From assembly GCA_021799575.1 (NCBI GenBank), contig JAJZAD010000005.1, positions 1 to 64,000 of the forward strand: a stretch of 64,000 nt of DNA, read 5' to 3'. This document shows, piece after piece, positions 28,710 through 38,131 of the stretch. A program made the position numbers and the translations under genes. This DNA is from a bacterium. GTDB lineage: Bacteria; Patescibacteriota; Saccharimonadia; Saccharimonadales; UBA4665. Numbering within the stretch: the stretch's first letter is position 1; each line of letters opens with the position of its first letter. The notes beneath the pieces are model-generated. The model did not search any database and had not been told where the DNA came from. It saw only the letters and a list, made by a program, of their open reading frames with translations.

Positions 28710-29543
28710 TTGTTGGAAGCGGAATTTTATTCTAAGCTTAAGAGGGTTAATTATAAACAAATGTCCTTACGTAAAGTGGCTATCATCGGGTTCGTCTGTT
28801 TGGTGATTATCGGTGCGGGAACTTACGTTCTGATAACAAAAATGCACCGTAGTAGTAGAAAGGCGATACCGACCGTGTCATCAAAAACGGTACAGGCTAA
28901 GCCCTTGCCTCATCCTAATATCGGCCCGATTTCCCAGCCGTTAAATAAAAATGTGGTAGTGTTGTTCGATCAGTACGGCTTTGAACCCAACCAATTCCAG
29001 GTACCGATAGGAGTTACGGTAGAAGTGACTAACGCCAGTACGGCTCCGCTGCTATTTATGGCTTTACCGGGCCAGGCCGATCAGCTTTACGTATTAGACT
29101 TGGGAATGATCGCACCGGGTAGCAGTAAATCATTTACGGTTAATCGCTTGGGCAGCTGGCAGTTTCAAGCCAACAATAATCCCGCATTACGTGGTGAAAT
29201 AAGTACCATAGCAGCAAATCCCGACTGGAACGGACTGAGTGCATTACAACTACCTAGGTACAACTCGGCTACCCATAGCTTGTTAATAAATTACACCGAT
29301 TACGGTTTTGTGCCCAATATATCCAGCGTGCCGGTGGGAACTAAAGTTACGATCTTGAATTCAACCGACGAGGGGGGTATGTACTTTAGGCAACTGACAA
29401 GCGACAGCGAACAAAATCCCGCACTTGATCTGGGGATTTTGGAGATGGGTCAGAGCAAATCTTTTACTTTAAATGTCAAGGGGGTTTGGCATTTTGTTAA
29501 TGCGTGGGAAACGACAGATAAGGGTCAGATCACATCACTGTAA
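28710..29543 (+). CDS. Membrane-anchored protein with two tandem cupredoxin-like domains
   Basis: Two homologous repeats (YGFEPNQFQVPIGVTVEVTN / YGFVPNISSVPVGTKVTILN); ATG alternative start at 28761. Confidence 0.7.
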   Translation: MLEAEFYSKLKRVNYKQMSLRKVAIIGFVCLVIIGAGTYVLITKMHRSSRKAIPTVSSKTVQAKPLPHPNIGPISQPLNKNVVVLFDQYGFEPNQFQVPIGVTVEVTNASTAPLLFMALPGQADQLYVLDLGMIAPGSSKSFTVNRLGSWQFQANNNPALRGEISTIAANPDWNGLSALQLPRYNSATHSLLINYTDYGFVPNISSVPVGTKVTILNSTDEGGMYFRQLTSDSEQNPALDLGILEMGQSKSFTLNVKGVWHFVNAWETTDKGQITSL

Positions 29544-29589
29544 GGATCTTTAAGCTTGTTCTTACAAATGTCAGATAGACTAATAAACT

Positions 29590-30402
29590 ATGAATAGGCG
29601 TATAAAACAGTTAGTCTTAATACTTGTAGTCCTCGGTACCGGTATAGGAGGAGGTTTGCTTGGCGCCTATTGGTATAGGACGGATAATCCCTACGGCGGT
29701 ACAATCGTTAAGAATCTAGGATCCGCGCCCAAGATTGTAGAAGCTACCAATTCCAGCAATATGACGATTCCGGAACTGGTAGCTGAAAATGCACCGGCAG
29801 TTGTGACTATTACTACACAGAGTACTGCTTATAGCTTTTTCGGTGGACCTGTTACCTCCGAGGGTGAAGGCACCGGCATGATACTGACACCGAACGGCTA
29901 TATTTTGACCAATAATCACGTAGTACCTCAGGGCACCAGTGACATTAGCGTAACTTTAACTAACCAGCAACAATACAAAGCCACTATTGTTGCGTCTGAT
30001 CCGACAAATGATCTGGCACTGTTAAAAATTAATGCCAAAGGCCTTCCGACTGTCAAATTAGGCAACTCCGACGATGTTCAGGTTGGGGATGGTGTTATTG
30101 CTATCGGTAATGCCTTGGGTCAGTTTCAGAATACGGTAACCAACGGGATTATTTCGGCTACCAATCGATCGATTACCGCTTCCGACAGTTCTTCTGCTGC
30201 CGGCAGCGAGAGTTTAAGCGGACTGTTCCAGACTGATGCCGCAATTAACTTAGGTAACTCGGGAGGCCCCTTAATTGCTACCGACAGTGGTCTAGTAATC
30301 GGAATTAACACCGCTACCAGTCAACAAGGACAAGACCTAGGCTTTTCAATACCGATAAACGTGGCAAAAAGTTTTATTACCCCTTATGTGGGTTCACTTT
30401 AA
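29590..30402 (+). CDS. S1C (HtrA/DegP-like) serine protease without PDZ domain
   Basis: GYILTNNHVV, TNDLALLKI, LGNSGGPLI. Confidence 0.9.
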   Translation: MNRRIKQLVLILVVLGTGIGGGLLGAYWYRTDNPYGGTIVKNLGSAPKIVEATNSSNMTIPELVAENAPAVVTITTQSTAYSFFGGPVTSEGEGTGMILTPNGYILTNNHVVPQGTSDISVTLTNQQQYKATIVASDPTNDLALLKINAKGLPTVKLGNSDDVQVGDGVIAIGNALGQFQNTVTNGIISATNRSITASDSSSAAGSESLSGLFQTDAAINLGNSGGPLIATDSGLVIGINTATSQQGQDLGFSIPINVAKSFITPYVGSL

Positions 30403-30866
30403 ATATCTTCAAGTTTGTCACTGTTTTCAGTCATACCGGTAGTGCGTTTTAACAGCCCTATGCCTGCTGCCTGGCCGAAACCGAACAGGAACGCTATAAC
30501 GTCGTATGCTGCCGAATTGTGATCGAATTTATTATTGATCGTAACGGCGTTAATTAACACCACTACCAGTAAATAACTGATCAGTCCGAAGATCGTACCA
30601 AGCATACCGCCAAATACATTCTCCAAACTTAGCGGTTTGGTCCACTCCCGGCGGGCGACAATCCTATATAGACTGACCAGCAACCCCCCTAGTAGGCCGA
30701 ACCACAAGACGGATAGCGGCATATTGTGGAACGGATATAGAATATAATGCGGCAAACTGTGAGCGAATGCATTTCTAAATATCGGCAGCGCTACTAACAT
30801 GACCGCATATAGAAATGGAAAAATTAATATTGTCCAATTAAATTTTGAATTGTTTGGTGTAGCCAT
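30399..30866 (-). CDS. Hypothetical integral membrane protein
   Basis: Four hydrophobic segments, no recognised family. Confidence 0.65.
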   Translation of the reverse strand: MATPNNSKFNWTILIFPFLYAVMLVALPIFRNAFAHSLPHYILYPFHNMPLSVLWFGLLGGLLVSLYRIVARREWTKPLSLENVFGGMLGTIFGLISYLLVVVLINAVTINNKFDHNSAAYDVIAFLFGFGQAAGIGLLKRTTGMTENSDKLEDI

Positions 30867-31111
30867 ATAATACCCTCTTCTCCCACCCTATTATGTATAA
30901 GTAAATTATTAATGTTTATTAGCATTACTGTCAATGGGATGCTGTTTTAGTCTCCAAACTGATCTGTTTTGCAGACTGCGGAAATCCACACTCACGATTT
31001 ATACTCGTCAGGTTTAGGAAAGTGATAAGCATAATGGTCTAAAAATATAATGGACGGGGTGCTAAAAATATAATATAGTAAAGGTATAACCGTCAGCAAG
31101 GAAGTCTTTTT

Positions 31112-31510
31112 ATGGGAGAAATATCAGACAATGATGACGTGGGCTTACGGAAATGGTCTATAAGCCGTATAGCATCAGCCATTTTATTAGCCCTGATAGT
31201 TTTAGGCGGTGCAGCTTACGGTATTTATAGTCTTGTTTCTTCTGGACCCAGCAAACCGTCTGTGACCCACCATGTTGCAACTAACCAGTCGGCTAAGTCG
31301 CCAAAGGCGGCCACCACCACACCTCCGTCGACCAAATCGACTACGGGCGAAAGTTCAAGCCCTAATACTAACAGTAATGTTGCGCCCAGTAGCGGTAATT
31401 TGACCAATACCGGGCCCGGCGAAGATGCGCTGATATGGTTTGGGGCCGCAACCGCTATAGGTACTGCCGGCCATTACTTGCTGCGCAGATTTACTTCGCG
31501 TAGGATGTAG
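31112..31510 (+). CDS. Short surface protein with C-terminal sorting-signal-like region
   Basis: N-terminal TM, Ser/Thr/Pro/Asn-rich linker, LTNTGPG then hydrophobic stretch and RRFTSRRM tail. Confidence 0.65.
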   Translation: MGEISDNDDVGLRKWSISRIASAILLALIVLGGAAYGIYSLVSSGPSKPSVTHHVATNQSAKSPKAATTTPPSTKSTTGESSSPNTNSNVAPSSGNLTNTGPGEDALIWFGAATAIGTAGHYLLRRFTSRRM

Positions 31511-31513
31511 GAT

Positions 31514-31975
31514 TTAGTGGCCGCCGAGATTAATTTCTTTAATGATCTTGCGGTAATTACCTTCAGTTTTAACTACCATATGTACCTTATTAACCGATAT
31601 GGACTTGGGGATCATCGAACCGTGTTTATTATGAGTAATATGCGGGCGGTAATGATTAGCTGTATATTTAGACGCCTCCAGGTTGACATGGAACCGGTCC
31701 AGTAGTTTTAAGAGTTTATTGTGCAGTCTAAACAAAGAGTCGTCATTGTTAATAAGGGTAACCTTTACCCTATCATGACTGAAATAGGCTACGCCACGGG
31801 TATCTAGTTTTAACGGTCCTATTACTTTTCCGACTCTAGCAAGTTCATCTAAAAAAGAGCTCAGCTTATCGTCTTTAAGTTCGAACCAGGGTACCAAAGT
31901 TATATGCAGCGGCCAGTTCATGAAGCTTTGACCGGAATTGACCTCTTCAGTAAATAAACATAATAAGGCAGTCAT
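31514..31975 (-). CDS. 2'-5' RNA ligase/cyclic phosphodiesterase superfamily protein
   Basis: HITLVPWF and HYRPHIT (two HxT motifs). Confidence 0.75.
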   Translation of the reverse strand: MTALLCLFTEEVNSGQSFMNWPLHITLVPWFELKDDKLSSFLDELARVGKVIGPLKLDTRGVAYFSHDRVKVTLINNDDSLFRLHNKLLKLLDRFHVNLEASKYTANHYRPHITHNKHGSMIPKSISVNKVHMVVKTEGNYRKIIKEINLGGH

Positions 31976-32111
31976 TGTATAACTCGGCTTTTATAATCCG
32001 CTATCCAGACATGAAAATGAAGTAAGTTATTTTATAGTCCTTGCCCTAAAGACTAACATATATTGGTTTAACCATTATTTTCTGTAACGGTCTTTTGGGA
32101 GGGCTAAGAGC

Positions 32112-32474
32112 GTGAGGTACAGTGATTTAATCGAGAAAGTTAAAATTTACTCTGGATTCTCCGATGACGAGAGCAAAGATGCCATTGATTGTCTCGTAGA
32201 GACCTTGGCAGTCAGACTTAGTGAGCCTGAACGCAAGGATTTCGCTGAACATCTACCGGATGAACTTAAGGGTATGGCGTTATCGGTGTATCCGAGCGAT
32301 GAAAATTCCCGACCGGATATATTGCGTCAGTTTATGGTTTTCCAGCACGTTAACGCAGGAAGAGCCAGAAAACAATTCCTGTCTGCTTGGCAGGCGCTTA
32401 AAGATACGGTTAGCGTAAAAGAGATTGAGCGTATTAGAACTCAGCTGCCAAAGCTAAATCATTTGCTGCGTTAA
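32112..32474 (+). CDS. DUF2267 protein
   Basis: DDESKDAIDCLVETLAVRLSEPERKDFAEHLPDEL. Confidence 0.75.
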   Translation: MRYSDLIEKVKIYSGFSDDESKDAIDCLVETLAVRLSEPERKDFAEHLPDELKGMALSVYPSDENSRPDILRQFMVFQHVNAGRARKQFLSAWQALKDTVSVKEIERIRTQLPKLNHLLR

Positions 32475-32499
32475 AAATAACATATTTGAGGCTGATAAC

Positions 32500-32778
32500 T
32501 TACGGTAGCGTGATCTTAGGCTGTGAGTTTTTGATAGTCGTATTGATTAAGTTTAAATTATGGTTTATTTTGCCGATCTGAGAATTCAGAACGTTAATTT
32601 TAGTATCCAGTTTTCGATTCAAAGTAGTCACTCCTCGGTTGACCCTTATTCCTGCCAGGACCATCAGTAATAAAACTGCTATCAGAGCTAAAAAATTGAG
32701 AGTTAGAATAATGCTTAAATAGATGGGAGATTTTCTACTGTCTTTTAAAGCTATGCCCTCCACAGGTGTTTTACCCAT
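32500..32778 (-). CDS. Small single-TM coiled-coil hypothetical
   Basis: TM plus heptad-like C-terminus; abuts next gene. Confidence 0.55.
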   Translation of the reverse strand: MGKTPVEGIALKDSRKSPIYLSIILTLNFLALIAVLLLMVLAGIRVNRGVTTLNRKLDTKINVLNSQIGKINHNLNLINTTIKNSQPKITLP

Positions 32779-32779
32779 G

Positions 32780-33250
32780 CTATTCCTTAATAATTTTTCC
32801 CAATAAATCTTCCGCCTGTTCGTAAAGAGACGGACGACGTTTATCTCGTTCCTGTTTTATGGATTTATGCAGTTTGTGCATTGCGCTAGGCTTTTCTAAA
32901 TTAGTTAACAGTTCCTGAAACTGTTTATCTAACTCTTCCAGTTCCTCATCGGTCATCTCTTCGAGGCCCACGAACGAATCTCTGGCTTTTTGGTTGGCGG
33001 TAATTAATTCGTTAAGTTTAAGCTGGATAGATTTGCTGTTACGGTTTTCACTTCCTTGCAAAGAAAAAATCATTAAGAAGATAATTACATCGGTTATAGT
33101 AGCAATCGAGACTAGCCAGGTATTTGAGAATTTAAAATAGGGTCCGGTTATAAGCCAAACCAGAACTCCGATAATCGCTAAGGTAAACGCGATAGTTGAA
33201 CCGGTAAATCTGGATAACCAATGCGAAAAGCGGTGTATCAATTGATTCAT
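32780..33250 (-). CDS. Low-affinity iron permease family-like membrane protein
   Basis: IAFTLAIIGVLVWLITGPYFKFSNTWLVSIATITDVIIFLMIFSLQGSENRNSKSIQLKLNELI. Confidence 0.8.
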   Translation of the reverse strand: MNQLIHRFSHWLSRFTGSTIAFTLAIIGVLVWLITGPYFKFSNTWLVSIATITDVIIFLMIFSLQGSENRNSKSIQLKLNELITANQKARDSFVGLEEMTDEELEELDKQFQELLTNLEKPSAMHKLHKSIKQERDKRRPSLYEQAEDLLGKIIKE

Positions 33251-33326
33251 AGGGTTTTTAGCTGTTATATCCAGTTAGTAAGTTAATTATACTGCTAATA
33301 TTAAGATTAGTCGTATAATAAAACTA

Positions 33327-33788
33327 ATGAAACAGGCACCTGATTTCAAGTTACAAGATCAGAACGGCAAATGGCACCAACTTCGAGACTATAAAGGCCG
33401 CTGGTTAGTTCTGTACTTTTATCCCAAAGACGATACTCCAGGTTGTACGGTTGAAGCCTGTAGCTTCAGGGACGAGAGGTCGGATATTGAGGACTTAGGA
33501 AATGTCGATGTGGTAGGAGTAAGTAGCGACAACGTCAATTCTCATAAAAAATTTGCCGACAAACACAGTCTGAACTTTACCCTATTGGCCGATCCCGATC
33601 ATCAGGTCATTGAAGCCTATGGCTCGTGGAAGCCCAAGTCTTTTATGGGAAAATCTTTCCTGGGTACGCAGCGGAATACGTTTATCATTTCTCCGGATGG
33701 ATCAATCGTAAAAGAATATATAGGGGTAAATCCTAAAGATCACGCCAAAGTGATCATTGCAGACCTTAAACAGCTGATGACAGCTTAA
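33327..33788 (+). CDS. bcp: Peroxiredoxin, BCP/PrxQ type
   Basis: FYPKDDTPGCTVEACSFRD. Confidence 0.95.
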   Translation: MKQAPDFKLQDQNGKWHQLRDYKGRWLVLYFYPKDDTPGCTVEACSFRDERSDIEDLGNVDVVGVSSDNVNSHKKFADKHSLNFTLLADPDHQVIEAYGSWKPKSFMGKSFLGTQRNTFIISPDGSIVKEYIGVNPKDHAKVIIADLKQLMTA

Positions 33789-33835
33789 ATAATATTATTA
33801 GAGTCAGACACTCAATTTTTAACTTAGGTGTAGCT

Positions 33836-34532
33836 TCAAGCAAACAGTGTATTCGATTGACCATACGGTTTGCTCTCGATGTCTAGTTGATGTTTAAGCG
33901 GATAAACCAATGCCTCTTTAAGATCAAACGTTTTGTCAGCTCCGGACGGATTAACAATGGATTCGGCAATGTCTTTCGGAATCAATGGCTTGAATGTCCT
34001 TACCGTGGGTTGTCATCTTATAGGACAAGGATTGTGATCGGGTATTGTTTTTAGGAGAATATTCATGTCTGAGAGTTTTAAAACATAGACATTAGCCGGT
34101 TCGGCCACCCGATAGGTACCGTTGTTAATTATCACTATCGCGTTTGTTGAGGACACGATATTAAATATTTCAGCACGTGCAAAATTTGTGATCAATCTTT
34201 GTGTCGTATGCGGAAGTAAAAAATTGCCTGGTTTTAACCGTATAATCTTCCGGCTTAAACTGCCACCTATGTATCCGCGGGTATTATTAATCAGGTAACC
34301 GGACCCATTTTTTAAAAAGTCTCGCTTAAAGCCGTCAGCGAATTTTGTTACATTCCAAAGGATTTTGAGTTGTCAAATTGGATGTACTTGATCTTTAGCG
34401 CTAATTGATTAGGCTTGCCGGAAATTACGGTAGTACTGTAATTTCCCGGTTGTTAGCTGATAAGGTATTTGCTCTAAAACCAACTCAAAAAAAAGATTTC
34501 TGCTCGGCTACTTTAATAGAAATAACTGAAAC
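33836..34532 (-). pseudogene. Decayed gene, family not recognised
   Basis: Three reading frames concatenate into one coherent protein broken by an in-frame TGA (34013..34015) and at least two frameshifts. Confidence 0.6.
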
Positions 34533-35129
34533 TTATAAATGTTTGCCGTAATAATACCAAAAATGCTTAAGGATGAATGCGATAACTACTATAAACCATA
34601 ACAGCAGAATATCCAGGTGGTGTTTTCTGGCCCATAGATAAGCTTTTTTAGCCTTAAGTTTCTTGAAGGCTCCGTGGTCGATGTTATATAAGGAGGTGTA
34701 CCAAAATAGAGTTGTAATTACTACGTCCACTGAAAGACAAAACGGACAAAGCGCATGTATCTCGTACATACTCTTAAGCAGTAGGTAGTATGCACCGATT
34801 ATGCCGAGACCTACACCTGCCCAGAGGGTATTATGAAACCATTTTTTAAATACACCGCCGGCAAGCATACCTACTCCTATGGTAGTGAGTACGGCAAATG
34901 CGGCGATGCCGTAAAAAGGATACGGCAAACCGAAAATCGAATCACCCTTAAAGGTGATAACATCGCCACAGCTAACTACCGGGTTCAAATTGCAGTCAGG
35001 GACGTAATTGGGATTTTTAGCTATGGCCAGAGTATCGTGAGCCAGAATCAGCGAGGCTACCAAAGCGATAACTCCGCCGACCACTAACAGCCATGGGTAA
35101 ACTTTTTCTAAACTCAGTCCGAATTTCAC
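34533..35129 (-). CDS. Vitamin K epoxide reductase (VKOR) family protein
   Basis: DCNLNPVVSCGDV and ALCPFCLSVDVV cysteine pairs in four/five-TM context; GTG start. Confidence 0.9.
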   Translation of the reverse strand: MKFGLSLEKVYPWLLVVGGVIALVASLILAHDTLAIAKNPNYVPDCNLNPVVSCGDVITFKGDSIFGLPYPFYGIAAFAVLTTIGVGMLAGGVFKKWFHNTLWAGVGLGIIGAYYLLLKSMYEIHALCPFCLSVDVVITTLFWYTSLYNIDHGAFKKLKAKKAYLWARKHHLDILLLWFIVVIAFILKHFWYYYGKHL

Positions 35130-35288
35130 GCTAGTATATTATACCGGCTTAAATTTGATTCCCCAATTACATAAGCTAAAATTCTCCGAATAGCTGATAT
35201 GAAAAGTAGTCAGTAACTTATAAACTTTGCTTGTAACATTAAACATTATTCGTTAAAAATGCGGCTGCACATTTATAAGTATGGCTAA

Positions 35289-36518
35289 TTATTCCCAGCG
35301 AAATACCCTAAATGCAATTGCGTAGACTATTACCAGCCATACACCCATGACTGCCAGTTGGGGCCCAAGATCGAGTAAACTTTTCCCTTCGGTTAATATC
35401 ATCCGTGCACCGTCAATAACGGGAGTCAAAGGCATATAGTTAGTGATGGTCTGTAACCACTGAGGCATTAAATAGCGCGGAAAGAATACACCGGTTAAGA
35501 ACATCATCGGGAACACGATAATGTTACCTAGCGGAGCCACTTGGCGTTCGTTTTTTGCCCACCCGCCCAAGGCTAGTCCGATACCGAGGATTAGGATAAT
35601 CCCTAAAATTAAAAACGCAGTCAGGGTTATGAAATCTCCGACAACTTTTAAGTTATAAATGCCTATAGCCACTGCTATCATGACTGCCAGTGATAACAAG
35701 CCGGTTACGGCTTGACCCAGCATATTGGATAGAAAGAATTGCCATACCCTTAACGGCGTGGTATGTAGTCGTCTCAGGATACCCATTTTCTTTAACTCCG
35801 GAAAAACATTCATCGGCCCGAAGATACCAGCACCTAAAACCGCGAATCCGAGTAAACCGGTGAAAGTATAGTCAAACGCAGTGAGACTATATTGATTGGT
35901 AGGTTTGGTGACTACTTTTAGGGGGGTGTCTACTTTTACAAAACGGCTGTTTATTAACGCTAATTGAGATTGCATGATCGATTTAAGCGCTTCGGCTTCT
36001 TGAGCATTGCTTTGACTGTAGCTTATAACCGCACTGCCGCTCGGAATACCGTTACGGTTATTCTTGCCGAAACCTGGCGGCAACTGGATAATAACATCGA
36101 TTTCTCCCCGGTTCATGCTTTGGTTAGCTTCTGCCAGGGTGGTTACGCTTGCGGATATATTGAACGTCTTGTCTTTCTTTAAGATGGCGGCATACTGGCT
36201 TGCCAGCGTCGTATGGGCGTCGTTGATTAATGCGACTCTGAACGACACACTGCCGCTATGCGATAGACTGCCGAATACAAATAAAAAAATCAGGGGAAAA
36301 AGAAAAGTAAAAAACAGCGCCACCCGGTCTCTAAAAACCCGTTTTAGGTTTACCACAAAAAATACCCAGACCGTATAAAGCTTAATTAACTTAGGCGGTA
36401 GTTTGAGCCTGGTATCCTCTCCTTTGACATTTTGACTATTATTGCGACGTTTGATTACTACCCGAACGATTCGGATCGCCACTAGCACTATGACCAGAAC
36501 AATCAGGTATTTCATCAA
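35289..36518 (-). CDS. ABC-2 type transporter permease
   Basis: VFRDRVALFFTFLFPLIFLFVFG; C-terminal six-TM ABC-2 region. Confidence 0.9.
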   Translation of the reverse strand: MMKYLIVLVIVLVAIRIVRVVIKRRNNSQNVKGEDTRLKLPPKLIKLYTVWVFFVVNLKRVFRDRVALFFTFLFPLIFLFVFGSLSHSGSVSFRVALINDAHTTLASQYAAILKKDKTFNISASVTTLAEANQSMNRGEIDVIIQLPPGFGKNNRNGIPSGSAVISYSQSNAQEAEALKSIMQSQLALINSRFVKVDTPLKVVTKPTNQYSLTAFDYTFTGLLGFAVLGAGIFGPMNVFPELKKMGILRRLHTTPLRVWQFFLSNMLGQAVTGLLSLAVMIAVAIGIYNLKVVGDFITLTAFLILGIILILGIGLALGGWAKNERQVAPLGNIIVFPMMFLTGVFFPRYLMPQWLQTITNYMPLTPVIDGARMILTEGKSLLDLGPQLAVMGVWLVIVYAIAFRVFRWE

Positions 36519-37279
36519 CTGTCTCTCCCTAACTCTTTGCCGGTGAGATCGATAAACACATCCTCAAGATTGGCTTGTTCAACCTCTTGTTTCTTGGTAA
36601 AGCCACGACTAAGCAATGCCTTAATTAACGCTTTAGGCGTATCCAGGGCTATGATCCTACCGCTATCCATAATTGCCACCCGGTCGCAGAGCATTTGTGC
36701 TTCTTCCATGTAGTGCGTGGTTAGGATTACGGTAATATCGCGGTTGCTAACCTCTTTAATCAATTCCCATAAATTGCGTCTGGCTTGAGGGTCTAGTCCC
36801 GTCGTCGGTTCATCTAAAAAGAAGACTTTAGGGCTATGCACCAGAGCCGTGACGATTGAGAAGCGCTGCATTTGGCCACCTGATAACTGTTCGACGTAAG
36901 AATTAGCTTTGTCTCCTAAATTTACCTCATCTAAAAAGCGTTTAGGGTTAACCCTCTCACCATAAACCGAGGCAAACATTTGAATTATTTCCGTCAGTTT
37001 TGTCCGATCTTGAAAACCTGGTGACTGTGGCTGTACACCGATTATTCCCCTAATAGCATAAGGGTTACTTGCAACGTCAATCCCGTCAATGCTGGCTTTG
37101 CCGCCGTCAATAGTGCGCAGCGTTTCAAGCATTTCAAGCGTGGTTGTTTTTCCGGCACCGTTTGGCCCCAGAATACCGAAGACCTCACCTTTTTTGACCT
37201 CGAAACTTATCCCCTTTACGGCAACGGTGTCACCGTAAGTTTTAGAGAGGTTTTTAACTTTCAGGATAATTTCTGACAT
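36515..37279 (-). CDS. ABC-2 type transporter ATP-binding protein
   Basis: GPNGAGKTTTLEML, QLSGGQMQRFSIVTALVHSPKVFFLDEPTTGLD. Confidence 0.95.
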   Translation of the reverse strand: MSEIILKVKNLSKTYGDTVAVKGISFEVKKGEVFGILGPNGAGKTTTLEMLETLRTIDGGKASIDGIDVASNPYAIRGIIGVQPQSPGFQDRTKLTEIIQMFASVYGERVNPKRFLDEVNLGDKANSYVEQLSGGQMQRFSIVTALVHSPKVFFLDEPTTGLDPQARRNLWELIKEVSNRDITVILTTHYMEEAQMLCDRVAIMDSGRIIALDTPKALIKALLSRGFTKKQEVEQANLEDVFIDLTGKELGRDS

Positions 37280-38131
37280 TTATATTGAATAGTAAAAACG
37301 TTTAATCTAAATAAAAAAAGCCTCTTCATCATAACAAATTTAACGGTTACTTAAAGCAAGAGAATGTGTAAAGTGACAACGTGTCGGGAACCGGTCGATA
37401 AGTACTCATTAAAACCGTTTTTAACCTAACGGCTCGGGTCCAAACCTCTTTCTAGAACAGACTGAACTTTTGCTTTATCCGGTGGCTAGGCTGTCAGGAT
37501 TGAAACAGACGTTGAGCTATGGGGATATGTGTCCGTTGGTAAAGTCTATGAACACTCGCTGAACTTTCTTTAACTCTCAGCAAATTATACTTAGAGAGTT
37601 AAACTTATTTGGATTGTAGTTGAAGGGGTTTTGTCTGATCTGACTTCGGGCAGGATCGTGTTACTGATTACCGGAGAATATAGCCACGATTGTTCTAATT
37701 CTTTTGGTAACCGTTGCTTTAACATGGAGCGTAAGAATTTGTTATGTATGGGGTTCGCGCGGCGCAATGAGTGACACGAAAACCGAGCTTACTGATTCTT
37801 ATCCGCTAGATTGGAAGTATATTCTTTTAAGTCATCCACAACGAGTATGTCTTCTACTATCACTGAGCTTTATGCAATTTGGTACAGTATTAACCACCTA
37901 TCTCTGCTCGAGGAGCAAGATCAATCTTTGCCGGTGTTCGTTATAAGCAGATAATAAACATGATCACCAGTACATGGGGCAATTGGTTAATAATCAAACA
38001 ATGGTATCGATTGTTAATTCTCACTTCAAAAATGATGGGTTTGCTAAAACTATATGAAGCCATGTAGACTGGACTTTGTGTATTTTTACTTCTCTTAAAT
38101 TTAGCCTGATTAGAAGGAATAACTTAGTCGA

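Noticed and set aside
34013-34015. In-frame TGA as evidence of UGA recoding (SR1/Gracilibacteria-type code)
   Set aside because: Other genes in the window end at TGA with full-length products (e.g. 2332..2334), and this locus also contains frameshifts; decay is simpler.
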